A program made the position numbers and the translations under genes. Under the pieces are notes generated by a model. That model did not search any database and had not been told where the DNA came from. It saw only the letters and a list, made by a program, of their open reading frames with translations. From Pelagimonas varians (GTDB taxonomy: Bacteria; Pseudomonadota; Alphaproteobacteria; Rhodobacterales; Rhodobacteraceae), in assembly GCF_003208435.1 (NCBI RefSeq), contig NZ_QKMF01000010.1, positions 107,324 to 171,323 on the forward strand: a DNA stretch of 64,000 nt. Direction: 5' to 3'. Below are positions 45,721 to 54,304 of this stretch, one piece after another. Position 1 is the stretch's first letter. Every line of letters starts with the position of its first letter.

Positions 45721-47499
45721 ATGAAGTTTCTTGTCATGTCGCTCGCTGCCGGATTGTTGGCGTCAACCGCCTTGGCCGATCCGCAACGCAACGCTTATTT
45801 CGGCGAAACCCATATGCACACGGCCCTGTCGCTGGATGCCTTTATTGGCGGTGCGCGATTGATGCCATCAGACAGTCTTCGTTTCGCCAAAGGCGGGTCG
45901 GTGATTGTGAATGGCCGCCACAAACAGCTGAGCCGCCCGCTGGATTTTGCTGCTGTTAGCGACCATGTGGAATATCTGGGCGAAATGTATTCAACGATTT
46001 TCCCGGATGCGCCGGGTTACATGCAGGACGATCTGGAACAGCTGCGGACACTGGAAACGCTAGAGGACAAACAGCAGTGGTTCTACAAATATGTGGTGTC
46101 CAACAATCGCGGTGAAAACCCCAGCCACCCACCGTTTTACCAAGGGCCGGAAACCACGCAGTCAGGTTGGACAATCATCAAGGACGCGGCCGAAGAACAC
46201 AATGAGCCGGGCACCTTTACCGCTTTTGTGGCCTTTGAGTGGTCCGCAGCTCCCGGCGGAGGCAACATGCACCGCAACGTGATTTTCCGCGATGCGATTG
46301 CGCCGGATCTGCCCTTTTCCAGCTATGACAGCAACAAGGTCGAAGACCTTTGGAGCTGGTTGGAAAAAACCGCCGACGAGGGGTCGACCCTGTTGGCGAT
46401 CCCGCACAACTCAAACGCGTCAAAACAGTTGATGTTCCCGGACGTCGACAGTTTCGGCAATGCGCTGACCACCGAATGGGCCGAGCGGCGCCAAAAGTGG
46501 GAACCTTTGATCGAGATGATGCAGATCAAGGGCAACTCCGAAGTGCATGAGGCCTTTTGGCAGGCGGATGAATTTGCCGGTTTTGAAAATGCCAATTCGA
46601 TCCAGAAAAACTCGAACCGGTACTTCCACAAACGCGATTTTGTTCGCGAAGGGTTGAAAATTGGTTTGGCCAAGGAACAAGAGTTGGGTGTGAACCCGTT
46701 CATGTATGGCTTTACCGGCGGCACGGACAATCACAATGGTCTGACCGGCGATGTGGCCGAAGATGATTTTATGGGCGGACATGGCCCCGAAGACGGCACC
46801 GTTGATCGCCGCCGCACCGGCGGTGTTGGTGGCTGGATAGATGGATCGGATCTGTCGATCGGATCCCTTGCCGGTGTCTGGGCCGAAGAAAACACCCGCG
46901 GGTCCATCTGGGACGCGATGAAGCGGCGTGAAACTTTCGCGACATCGGGCACCCGCCTCAAGGTGCGGATGTTTGGCGGTGTTGGCTTGTCCGCGACAGA
47001 GCCATTGACCATGGCAGCCGACGGCTATGCAAACGGGGTTCCGATGGGCGGGGTGCTGGGGGCGTCGGATCAAGCACCGACTTTTACCGTCTATGCCGAA
47101 AAAGACGCAATGGGGGCCAATCTGGACCGGATCCAGATCATCAAAGGTTGGGTGGATGCCACTGGTGAGATTCACGAGAAGATCATCGATGTCGTCTGGT
47201 CCGGCGACCGCGCGGTCGGTGACGATGGCAAACTACCACCGGTGGGCAATACGGTTGATTTGAAAACGGCGCTCTATACCAATGACATCGGGGCGGCGAC
47301 CTTGTTCGGGTCGTGGACCGATACGGATTTTGAGCCAACGGACGGGGCGTTCTATTATGCGCGGGCGCTGGAAATCCCGACGCCGCGTTGGACGACTTAT
47401 GATGCTGTGCGCAATGACCTACCGCTGCTGAATGAAGTTGCGCCTGTCATTCAAGAACGCGCTTGGGGCTCTCCGATCTGGTATGCTCCGAAGTCATGA
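45721..47499 (+). CDS. DUF3604-family secreted PHP-like protein
   Basis: 592 residues from the ATG at 45721, behind AAGGAAAG. A signal peptide (about 1-19, ending TALAD) precedes a DUF3604 domain whose metal-type motifs are visible: YFGETHMHTALS (His-x-His), FAAVSDHVEYLG, LLAIPHNSN and GFTGGTDNHNG. The fold is related to PHP phosphoesterases, but no substrate is established. It is exported to the periplasm and lies between two barrel genes under a Crp/Fnr regulator, so the three may import and process one compound. Confidence 0.8.
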   Translation: MKFLVMSLAAGLLASTALADPQRNAYFGETHMHTALSLDAFIGGARLMPSDSLRFAKGGSVIVNGRHKQLSRPLDFAAVSDHVEYLGEMYSTIFPDAPGYMQDDLEQLRTLETLEDKQQWFYKYVVSNNRGENPSHPPFYQGPETTQSGWTIIKDAAEEHNEPGTFTAFVAFEWSAAPGGGNMHRNVIFRDAIAPDLPFSSYDSNKVEDLWSWLEKTADEGSTLLAIPHNSNASKQLMFPDVDSFGNALTTEWAERRQKWEPLIEMMQIKGNSEVHEAFWQADEFAGFENANSIQKNSNRYFHKRDFVREGLKIGLAKEQELGVNPFMYGFTGGTDNHNGLTGDVAEDDFMGGHGPEDGTVDRRRTGGVGGWIDGSDLSIGSLAGVWAEENTRGSIWDAMKRRETFATSGTRLKVRMFGGVGLSATEPLTMAADGYANGVPMGGVLGASDQAPTFTVYAEKDAMGANLDRIQIIKGWVDATGEIHEKIIDVVWSGDRAVGDDGKLPPVGNTVDLKTALYTNDIGAATLFGSWTDTDFEPTDGAFYYARALEIPTPRWTTYDAVRNDLPLLNEVAPVIQERAWGSPIWYAPKS

Positions 47500-47529
47500 A
47501 CCTGCCTCTAGCTTTGGAAAGTGTGTCTT

Positions 47530-48513
47530 ATGTCTCTTAAATCAAAAGCCGCTTTGGCTGCCCTTTTAACAGCTACACTCGGCACCCCTGCACTTGCGGT
47601 CGAAGGCGGTGCCGGGGCCTATTTACTGGGGTCACGCGAAGGGTTCGCGGGTATTGTGCCCGGTCCGGGTACCTATGTTGGCATCGACGTGGTTTATGCT
47701 GAAGGAGAGGTCGAAGGGCTATCGCTAGGCGGTTTGCCCGTTCGCGCCAAATCGGACCTTAATGTGACCTTTGCCAAGTTGAGCATCACACAGGTTCTTG
47801 AAACGCAACTGTGGGGCGGGTCGCTTGCCTTCAATATCAATGTGCCATTTGTGATGGATGCGGGCCTGACCTTTACCGGGATAACCCCGCCGATCAACGG
47901 CATCCCGATCGAAGACAGCACTTCGGGCATCGGGGACATTACATTGACCTCACTGCTTGGGTGGCATAGCGGCAACCTGCATTATAGTGCCGGCCTTTCG
48001 GTGTTTGCACCAACCGGCAGCTATAATACGGCGTCGGTTGATGTGCCAAACCGGACGATCAGCGCGCTGAACACCGGTAAGAATATCTGGTCTTTTCAGC
48101 CAGTGGTGGCGGTCACACATTTTGATACCACCAGCGGTCTGGAATTTTCAGGTGCGGCTAGCGTTTTGTTCAGCACCCGAAATCATGACACCGACTATCA
48201 AAACGCACCGGCTTTGAACCTTGAGGCCGCTGTAATGCAGCACACCAAGTCAGGCTGGGCTTTTGGCCTTGCGGGGTATGCCTATTCGCAACTTGGCGAT
48301 GATACCGGCTCGGGCGCGGACGCCACGCGTAAACTGTTGGAAGTGGATAGTCTGCGCGCCGAAGTTTACGGTGCGGGGCCGGTTGTCAGCTTTTCGGGGA
48401 TGACAATATTTGGGGCGGACGCCACGTTGAAGCTGAAGTATTTCACTGAATTTGGCGCGAAGAACCGATTTGAAACGGATACGCTTTGGACCAACATTGC
48501 CTTCACCTTTTAA
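47530..48513 (+). CDS. SphA/MetA-type outer-membrane beta-barrel protein
   Basis: 327 residues from the ATG at 47530. A signal peptide (about 1-23, ending TPALAVEGG) precedes the GAGAYLLGSREG start typical of the Phenol_MetA_deg/SphA family. The body has many amphipathic strands and ends in Phe (NIAFTF), as expected for proteins inserted by BamA. Family members are proposed channels for hydrophobic compounds. It follows the DUF3604 gene by 30 bases and is probably its partner. Confidence 0.78.
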   Translation: MSLKSKAALAALLTATLGTPALAVEGGAGAYLLGSREGFAGIVPGPGTYVGIDVVYAEGEVEGLSLGGLPVRAKSDLNVTFAKLSITQVLETQLWGGSLAFNINVPFVMDAGLTFTGITPPINGIPIEDSTSGIGDITLTSLLGWHSGNLHYSAGLSVFAPTGSYNTASVDVPNRTISALNTGKNIWSFQPVVAVTHFDTTSGLEFSGAASVLFSTRNHDTDYQNAPALNLEAAVMQHTKSGWAFGLAGYAYSQLGDDTGSGADATRKLLEVDSLRAEVYGAGPVVSFSGMTIFGADATLKLKYFTEFGAKNRFETDTLWTNIAFTF

Positions 48514-48693
48514 GAGTTTTGGCGCGGGCTAAGCCGTTATGACACGCCAGCTTTGAAAATTTTTGTACCCTACCGGTTGTCGGGCGGGGGCATCTTTGTA
48601 TTGAAAACAGACGGAAATTTTGGGCTGGCCCGCAGGACTCTGACAACTCTAATCATTTAGATTTCCAAATTATGTCTTGCTCAATAATTGGCG

Positions 48694-48724
48694 TCCTACT
48701 GTTGGCAGGTCTCAAACAGTAGGA
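48694..48724 (+). promoter_or_regulatory. Leader hairpin covering the ribosome-binding site of the 48.7-kb gene
   Basis: TCCTACTGTT (48694-48703) and AACAGTAGGA (48715-48724) form a perfect 10-bp stem with an 11-base loop. The last four bases, AGGA, are the Shine-Dalgarno sequence of the gene starting at 48733 (8-base spacing), so in the folded leader it is paired. This suits translational control by temperature, a ligand or a small RNA. Confidence 0.6.
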
Positions 48725-48732
48725 TCATTAAA

Positions 48733-49305
48733 ATGAAATTCGGCACTAAGATAGCCCTCGCGCTAACCCTCTGCGGCTCTCAGATCCATGCGTCTGAATA
48801 TGACGCTGCCATGCAAAGTTTTTTGGACGGAAATATTCGCAATTGGGCGACTGCCCCGGAGATTGTTTCAGCAATCCAGTCTCAAAACACGACAACGTCT
48901 GGGTTTGACGAAGCACACATTATTGATCTTGATACTATCTGGCGGTCCGAAGTCGGCAGCGATAGCACGCCGACGATTACGCCAGTTTTGAACAACGCTG
49001 CGGCAGAATTTTTACGTGGTCAGGTTGCCCAGATGGACGGGATGATCACCGAAGTTTTCATTATGGACTCAGTCGGTTTGAATGTTGCCGCCTCCGGCGT
49101 GACGTCGGATTACTGGCAAGGAGATGAAGCCAAATTCACCCAAACCTATGCTGTTGGGTCGGACGCGGTGCATTTCAGCGACATCGATTTTGATGAATCC
49201 AGCCAGTCGTATCAGGCTCAAATTTCGTTTACGATCATTGATCCTGCATCCGGTGCACCCATCGGAGCGATGACAGTTGGCGTTTTGGCTGACGGGCTCA
49301 TGTAG
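48733..49305 (+). CDS. Secreted Cache-like sensor protein paired with a chemoreceptor
   Basis: 190 residues from the ATG at 48733. A signal peptide (about 1-20, ending IHASEY) precedes one domain with the order found in PDC/Cache folds: helices (AAMQSFLDGNIRNW), then MITEVFIMDSVGLNVAASG, a tryptophan-containing YWQGDE loop and the final strand IGAMTVGVLADGLM. No membrane anchor or signalling module. It ends 50 bases before the chemoreceptor gene, so it may bind a ligand and present it to that receptor. The fold call is inferred. Confidence 0.65.
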   Translation: MKFGTKIALALTLCGSQIHASEYDAAMQSFLDGNIRNWATAPEIVSAIQSQNTTTSGFDEAHIIDLDTIWRSEVGSDSTPTITPVLNNAAAEFLRGQVAQMDGMITEVFIMDSVGLNVAASGVTSDYWQGDEAKFTQTYAVGSDAVHFSDIDFDESSQSYQAQISFTIIDPASGAPIGAMTVGVLADGLM

Positions 49306-49355
49306 GTTCTCAATCTAACAAGTTTACTGATGTGAAACTCAATGGGAATTGGTGA

Positions 49356-51092
49356 ATGGCAAATCCGGTTAAATCTGGCGTCCTAAAAGGGGCCCATAAT
49401 TCATTGTTCATGCGATGTGCTGGGCTGATGACAATGACAACAATTGTTGTTGCCGGTATTTTGTCGGCCTTGTCGACCAATCTTGCAAATGATCTGGTCA
49501 CCCAAGGTGTCGCAGAAAAAGCCCAGGGAACGTTGGTTCAAAAGGCGGATTTGCTGGCCAATCCGGTGAAGTTCAAGGTGGATGCCAAGATCGAGGCAGA
49601 GATTAGCGACGGTTTGCAAACACTCGGGGACAGCAGCCTTGGAATTGTCGTTGTGGATGTCAACGGGGCCTTGTTGAACAATTCGGATGCAACGCCAGAG
49701 CTGTTGGCAGAGTTGCAAGCCATTGCGCTTCAATCGATTGGCTCGGCGCAGGCAGAGGCATCACAAAGCAACCGGATTCTTGCACGTCCAATTGTCGCGG
49801 GCTCGTCAGAAAGCGTTATCGGCGCTGTTGCCTTGGCCTGGACACCTGAGCCCGCCAAGGCCGCTATAATTGGACAGAAAATCAAAATTGCCGGGTGGGC
49901 CGCCGGTGTTTTTGTAGTCATGTCGATCCTAACGATTTATTTGTTGCGGCGGTCCCTTGGCCTCCCCATGGCGCGGCTAAGCGGTGCCATAGCCCGTGTG
50001 TCCGATGGCGACTACGAAACCCCAATCGGAATGGTCAATCGCCGCGATGAGTTGGGGGATGTGGCCCGCAAACTGGCGCATCTGATGGAAAAACTTCAAA
50101 TCGCACGCGAAAGCGAGGTGGAAAAAGAGCGGCAGAATGAAGCACAGGTTGCCGTGGTTGAGCAATTGGGAAAGGGTTTGATGCAACTGGCGGATGGCGT
50201 GCTTCACAAGGAGATTACCGAGGAGTTTCCCGAGAGCTATAAGCTTTTACAACAAAACTATAATCGCGCGCTGCGTGGCTTGCACTCTGCGATCACAAGG
50301 GTCAGTGAAAACTCCGGGAATATTCGCCATCATGCGGATGAAATAGCGCAGGCTTCTACGGACCTGTCGCAAAGAACCGAAACACAGGCGGCCACCTTGG
50401 AGCAATCTGCAGCGGCGCTGGATCAAATGCTTGCGATGGTAAAAGACGCAGCAACAGCCGCGGAAGAAGCCGAAAATGCGGTTCAAAACACAACCAATTT
50501 GGCCTCCAGGAGCGGCGATGTCATGCGATCGGCGATGTCTGCAATGGGTGAAATCGAAAAGTCATCCGAACAAATCAACGACATTATTTCAGTCATTGAT
50601 GACATTGCTTTCCAGACAAACTTGCTGGCTTTGAATGCGGGTGTCGAGGCTGCAAGGGCGGGCGAATCCGGCAAGGGCTTTGCTGTTGTCGCTTCTGAAG
50701 TCCAAGGCCTTGCGCAGCGAAGTGCCGAAGCGGCGCAACAGATAAAAGAGCTGATCGTTGGATCTGCGGATCAGGTGCAAGATGGCGTTATGTTGGTACA
50801 AAGCGCGGGATCTGCATTGGACGAAGTGTTGAGCAATGTGTCCGGTATATCCACGATGGTCGGCGGAATCGCCAAGCGGGCATCGGATCAGGCGGATGGC
50901 CTGAATGAAATCAACATCGGCGTTATGAACCTTGACCGTGTCACCCAACAAAATGCAGCCATGGTCGAAGAATCCGCAAGCGCCGCACAAATGTTGAGAA
51001 ACGAGGCCATGGGTCTCAGTGATCTCGTTCAGACATTCACGTTAGATGACGGCGCGGTAGACGAGCACGAGGATCCTGCGCAAGCAGCTTGA
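49356..51092 (+). CDS. Methyl-accepting chemotaxis protein
   Basis: 578 residues. First helix about 20-45, a periplasmic part of about 125 residues, second helix about 172-195, a HAMP domain (about 196-250) and a long coiled-coil signalling domain (about 300-560) with the conserved tip EIEKSSEQINDIISVIDDI followed by FQTNLLALNAGVEAARAG. No C-terminal CheR-tether pentapeptide is seen. The upstream secreted sensor-like gene probably supplies or extends its ligand recognition. Confidence 0.92.
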   Translation: MANPVKSGVLKGAHNSLFMRCAGLMTMTTIVVAGILSALSTNLANDLVTQGVAEKAQGTLVQKADLLANPVKFKVDAKIEAEISDGLQTLGDSSLGIVVVDVNGALLNNSDATPELLAELQAIALQSIGSAQAEASQSNRILARPIVAGSSESVIGAVALAWTPEPAKAAIIGQKIKIAGWAAGVFVVMSILTIYLLRRSLGLPMARLSGAIARVSDGDYETPIGMVNRRDELGDVARKLAHLMEKLQIARESEVEKERQNEAQVAVVEQLGKGLMQLADGVLHKEITEEFPESYKLLQQNYNRALRGLHSAITRVSENSGNIRHHADEIAQASTDLSQRTETQAATLEQSAAALDQMLAMVKDAATAAEEAENAVQNTTNLASRSGDVMRSAMSAMGEIEKSSEQINDIISVIDDIAFQTNLLALNAGVEAARAGESGKGFAVVASEVQGLAQRSAEAAQQIKELIVGSADQVQDGVMLVQSAGSALDEVLSNVSGISTMVGGIAKRASDQADGLNEINIGVMNLDRVTQQNAAMVEESASAAQMLRNEAMGLSDLVQTFTLDDGAVDEHEDPAQAA

Positions 51093-51111
51093 TCTTGTCC
51101 TTAGGACCCAG

Positions 51112-51804
51112 TCAGATGTTTTGCTGCTGCAATCGCTGAAAACTCATAGAGATGTGCGCGCGCTGGATGTGGGCTGCCGCGTTCAAATCGCCGGAGCGTA
51201 ACGCCAATTGGATTGCCTCCAATTCTTGATGAAAAATGCGCACCTCTTCATCAAGATCAAGCTGAGCTTCGATGGCGGTTTTCAACCAAATACGCTTGGT
51301 TTGGAAGTATAGCCGTTCCATGGTTTGCCGCAGAGGAATGTTGGAGGTCAGCTCTAATAATACTTGAAATACTTCCATGTCAAAGCGGGTGAAATCATGC
51401 GGGGTGCCGGTGGCAATAACTTTGGCGCTGCGTTGCACTAAACTGTCAAAGCGGAGCATGAATTTTTCGTTTGGTGGTTCCGGATCCAACCTGCCTACCA
51501 ATTCGGTCAGTTCTATCCGCAGTCGGTAAACTTGGGCCAGTTCAGCGATGTCGGAGTCGGTCACGATGGTGCCGACCCCATGATGTGATTGAACCAACCC
51601 TTCGTCCTCAAGCCGGGCCAAAACGCGCCGGATCGGCGTGCGGCTTGTTCCGAATTCTTCGGCAAGGGCGGCTTCCGACAGACGCATGCCGGGGGGATAT
51701 TCCAACAGGCAAATGCGCTGCCGGATTTCGCCGTGCATCACCGCATGGCGGTCACGCACAGTCGGCTGCACAGGATCGTGCGGTGTCTCATTTTGGTATG
51801 TCAC
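51112..51804 (-). CDS. GntR-family (FCD) regulator of the ectoine-like genes
   Basis: 230 residues: winged helix (LSEAALAEEFGTSRTPIRRVLARLEDEG, about 42-69) and an FCD ligand-binding domain (about 85-220). It overlaps the M20 deacetylase gene by 17 bases, so it is the last gene of that leftward operon. Repeats of the FCD type (GTTGTACACA) flank the promoter between doeA and the aminotransferase and are probably its targets. The ectoine regulator usually seen, EnuR, belongs to a different GntR subgroup. Confidence 0.88.
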   Translation of the reverse strand: MTYQNETPHDPVQPTVRDRHAVMHGEIRQRICLLEYPPGMRLSEAALAEEFGTSRTPIRRVLARLEDEGLVQSHHGVGTIVTDSDIAELAQVYRLRIELTELVGRLDPEPPNEKFMLRFDSLVQRSAKVIATGTPHDFTRFDMEVFQVLLELTSNIPLRQTMERLYFQTKRIWLKTAIEAQLDLDEEVRIFHQELEAIQLALRSGDLNAAAHIQRAHISMSFQRLQQQNI

Positions 51805-52957
51805 CCAACCGTTCCCCTAGCCGTTCCAGCATTGTCAGGCACTGAGACAGTTGATCAAGCGACAGAAATTCATCTGCTTTATGGGCCTGTTCAATCGAGC
51901 CGGGTCCGCAAACCACAACATCGGTGCCAAGGGCCTGAAAAATACCGGCTTCGGTCCCAAAAGCAACCAGATCCGCGGTATTGGCACCGGTGAGCGTCCC
52001 AAAAATCTCGCGGGCTTCATTTTTGTCGGTTGGCACCAGACCTGCAACTTCGCCGATGGTTTCCAACTCAATTCTGGCTTGTGGATGGATTGCGCGCATT
52101 TGCGGAAGCAGGTCCCGTTCACATAGCTGCCGCAAAGCGGTCTTTACATGTTCCGCATCCGAGGTTTGAACCGGCCGCATTTCCCAATCGATTTGCGCCT
52201 TGGAGGCGATGACATTATGGGCGACACCGCCATTGAGCGCGCCAACATTGATGGTGGTCCATGGGGGTTCAAACGGGCTGCCGTCCGGTGCCATGCCTCG
52301 TAATTCTTTTTTAAGTTCCAACAAGCGGTTCACATAACGGGCGGCAAATTCAACCGCGTTCACGCCAAGATCCGGCGTGGAGCCATGCCCCTCTAGCCCG
52401 TGAAAATGAGTGGAATACTCGTAGCAACCTTTATGCCCTTCGATAATGCGCATCATCGTTGGTTCGCCGATGATTGCCACGCCGGGTGTCACACCGCGAT
52501 CTTGCAGGGTTTGGGCCAAATGCTGTGCGCCAAAGCAGCCGATTTCTTCGTCATAAGTTAAGGCGAAATGTACCGGCCGGTCACGGATTTGACGGGCAAA
52601 TTCTGGTGCCATGGCAAGAATGGCCGCAATGAACCCCTTCATGTCACAGGTGCCGCGACCATACAGGCGGCCGCCCCGTTCTTCCATTTCAAAGGGGTCC
52701 GACTGCCAATCTTGATCGGCCACAGGCACCACGTCACTATGGCCGGATAGCAAAATGCCACCGTCAATTTCGGGCCCGAGGGTGGCGAACAGATTGGCTT
52801 TGGTGCCACAGGGCGCACTGATCACGTCAACTTTGGCCCCGCAGGTTTCGAGATGGGTCGCGGCAAAATCTATCAACGCTAGGTTGCTGCTGCTCGATAC
52901 AGTTGGAAAGGCCACCAGTTCGCGCAAAAGATCCTTGGTTTTGCTGAGATTCCCCAT
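51788..52957 (-). CDS. M20-family (ArgE-type) deacetylase
   Basis: 389 residues. Metal ligands and catalytic residues of M20 enzymes are visible: GHSDVVP (His73, Asp75), GRGTCDMKG (Asp105), TYDEEIG (Glu137/Glu138) and GEPT (Glu165), with the dimerisation domain in the middle. ArgE-like enzymes remove acetyl groups from N-acetyl amino acids. It starts 3 bases after doeA, so it may deacetylate N-acetyl-diaminobutyrate formed by DoeA, in place of the usual AstE-like DoeB. That step is inferred from context. Confidence 0.83.
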   Translation of the reverse strand: MGNLSKTKDLLRELVAFPTVSSSSNLALIDFAATHLETCGAKVDVISAPCGTKANLFATLGPEIDGGILLSGHSDVVPVADQDWQSDPFEMEERGGRLYGRGTCDMKGFIAAILAMAPEFARQIRDRPVHFALTYDEEIGCFGAQHLAQTLQDRGVTPGVAIIGEPTMMRIIEGHKGCYEYSTHFHGLEGHGSTPDLGVNAVEFAARYVNRLLELKKELRGMAPDGSPFEPPWTTINVGALNGGVAHNVIASKAQIDWEMRPVQTSDAEHVKTALRQLCERDLLPQMRAIHPQARIELETIGEVAGLVPTDKNEAREIFGTLTGANTADLVAFGTEAGIFQALGTDVVVCGPGSIEQAHKADEFLSLDQLSQCLTMLERLGERLGDIPK

Positions 52958-52960
52958 GCC

Positions 52961-54145
52961 TCAGGCTTTGACAAAAAGCTTGCGGTCAACATCGCAAAGG
53001 GTTTCGGCCGGGCCGCTATCGTTGATCAAAATGGTTTCCGTGGTTTCCAGCCCCCATGTGTCCATCCACAAGGCAGGCATAAAATGGAACACCATGCCGG
53101 GCTGTAGTTCCGTCTGGTCTTCGCTGCGGATTGAGGCGCTGCGCTCCCCCCAGTCCGGCGGATAGCTGAGGCCGATGGGATACCCGCAGCGACCCTCACG
53201 ATGAATACCGTGTTTTTTCAGAACGTTGATAAAGGCGTTGGCGATGTCGCAGGTCCGGTTTCCGGCCCGCGCGGCCTCAAGCCCTGCGGCGATCCCTTCC
53301 AGTTGCGCCTGCTCTGCGTCCAGCATTTCTTGGGGCGGAGTGCCCAGAAAAATCGTTCGACACAGCGGCGCATGATAGCGGCGATAACAGCCGGACAGCT
53401 CAAAAAACGTCGCCTCGCCGCTGCGCATGGGCGTGCCATCCCATGTTAAATGCGCCGCCGTGGCATCCAGACCCGAGGGAGTCAGCGGTACAATCGCCGG
53501 ATAATCGCCCCAAATGTCATCGACGCCGGTGATGCCTGCATGAAAGATTTCGGCGACCAGATCGTTTTTGCGCACTCCGGGTTCGGCTTTGTCCAATGCT
53601 GTTGTCATGACCTTTTCTGAAATGCGGGCTGCTTTGCGAATGAACCCAATCTCGCTTTCGGATTTGATCAGGCGTTGCCAGTTCACCAAGGCCGTTGCGT
53701 CAACCAGTTGGGCATTTGGCAAAGATGAAACCAAAACAGCATGCGCCTTGGCTGAGTAATAATAGTTGTCCAGCTCCACGCCGATTGTGGCGGTGTCAAA
53801 ACCCAAGGCTTTGATATGTCGGGCCAAATCTTGCATCGGATGGCGCTGGGTGGATTGTACGAAATGGTCGGCGTATCCGTGGATGTGATCGGTTTCCATC
53901 CAGCAGGTGCGACCCGCGCCGATGCTGTCCATATGGCGTCCCCACCAGACCGGATCGCCTTCCATGCCCAATAAAACCCCTTGGTGTACATAAAACGACC
54001 AGCCGTCATAACCGGTCAGCCAGGCCTGATTGGACGGGTCTGTGACAAACAACAGATCAAGGCCTGCTGTCTGCATAGCGGCTCGGGTTTTGGCGATGCG
54101 TCGGTCATATTCGGCGCGACTGAACGGGGCATTTTCCTGAGGCAT
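52961..54145 (-). CDS. doeA: DoeA-like ectoine hydrolase (M24 family)
   Basis: 394 residues from the ATG at 54145, behind AAGGATGG; in-frame ATGs at 54166 and 54187 lie nearer the operator. It matches what I know of DoeA/EutD: DLLFVTDPSNQAWLTGYDGW, GVELDNYYYSAKAHAVL, KNDLVAEIFHAGI and CGYPIGLSYPPDWGER, with family-like length. DoeA opens the ectoine ring to N-acetyl-L-2,4-diaminobutyrate. It leads the leftward operon with the deacetylase and the GntR gene. Confidence 0.82.
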   Translation of the reverse strand: MPQENAPFSRAEYDRRIAKTRAAMQTAGLDLLFVTDPSNQAWLTGYDGWSFYVHQGVLLGMEGDPVWWGRHMDSIGAGRTCWMETDHIHGYADHFVQSTQRHPMQDLARHIKALGFDTATIGVELDNYYYSAKAHAVLVSSLPNAQLVDATALVNWQRLIKSESEIGFIRKAARISEKVMTTALDKAEPGVRKNDLVAEIFHAGITGVDDIWGDYPAIVPLTPSGLDATAAHLTWDGTPMRSGEATFFELSGCYRRYHAPLCRTIFLGTPPQEMLDAEQAQLEGIAAGLEAARAGNRTCDIANAFINVLKKHGIHREGRCGYPIGLSYPPDWGERSASIRSEDQTELQPGMVFHFMPALWMDTWGLETTETILINDSGPAETLCDVDRKLFVKA

Positions 54146-54178
54146 CGGTCCATCCTTTTGTGGCATTTCGGTTCGTGA

Positions 54179-54270
54179 TGTGTACAACGCTAAAAACGAA
54201 ATGGTGATATTAGTAGATGTGTGTAAGTTTCACGCTGAAAATCAAGTGATTCTTGATATGTTGTACACAA
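54179..54270. promoter_or_regulatory. Two opposed GntR (FCD)-type operators between doeA and the aminotransferase
   Basis: TGTGTACAAC (54179-54188) and its exact reverse complement GTTGTACACA (54260-54269) lie near the two ends of the divergent promoter region. Each carries the GT-N-AC core (TTGT-AC-ACAA at 54261-54270) that FCD-type GntR regulators bind. The FCD regulator at 51112 is the obvious candidate. This would couple both transcription units. Confidence 0.6.
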
Positions 54271-54304
54271 TACAGAATTTGCGAAGACAGAATGGGACCT
54301 ATAC

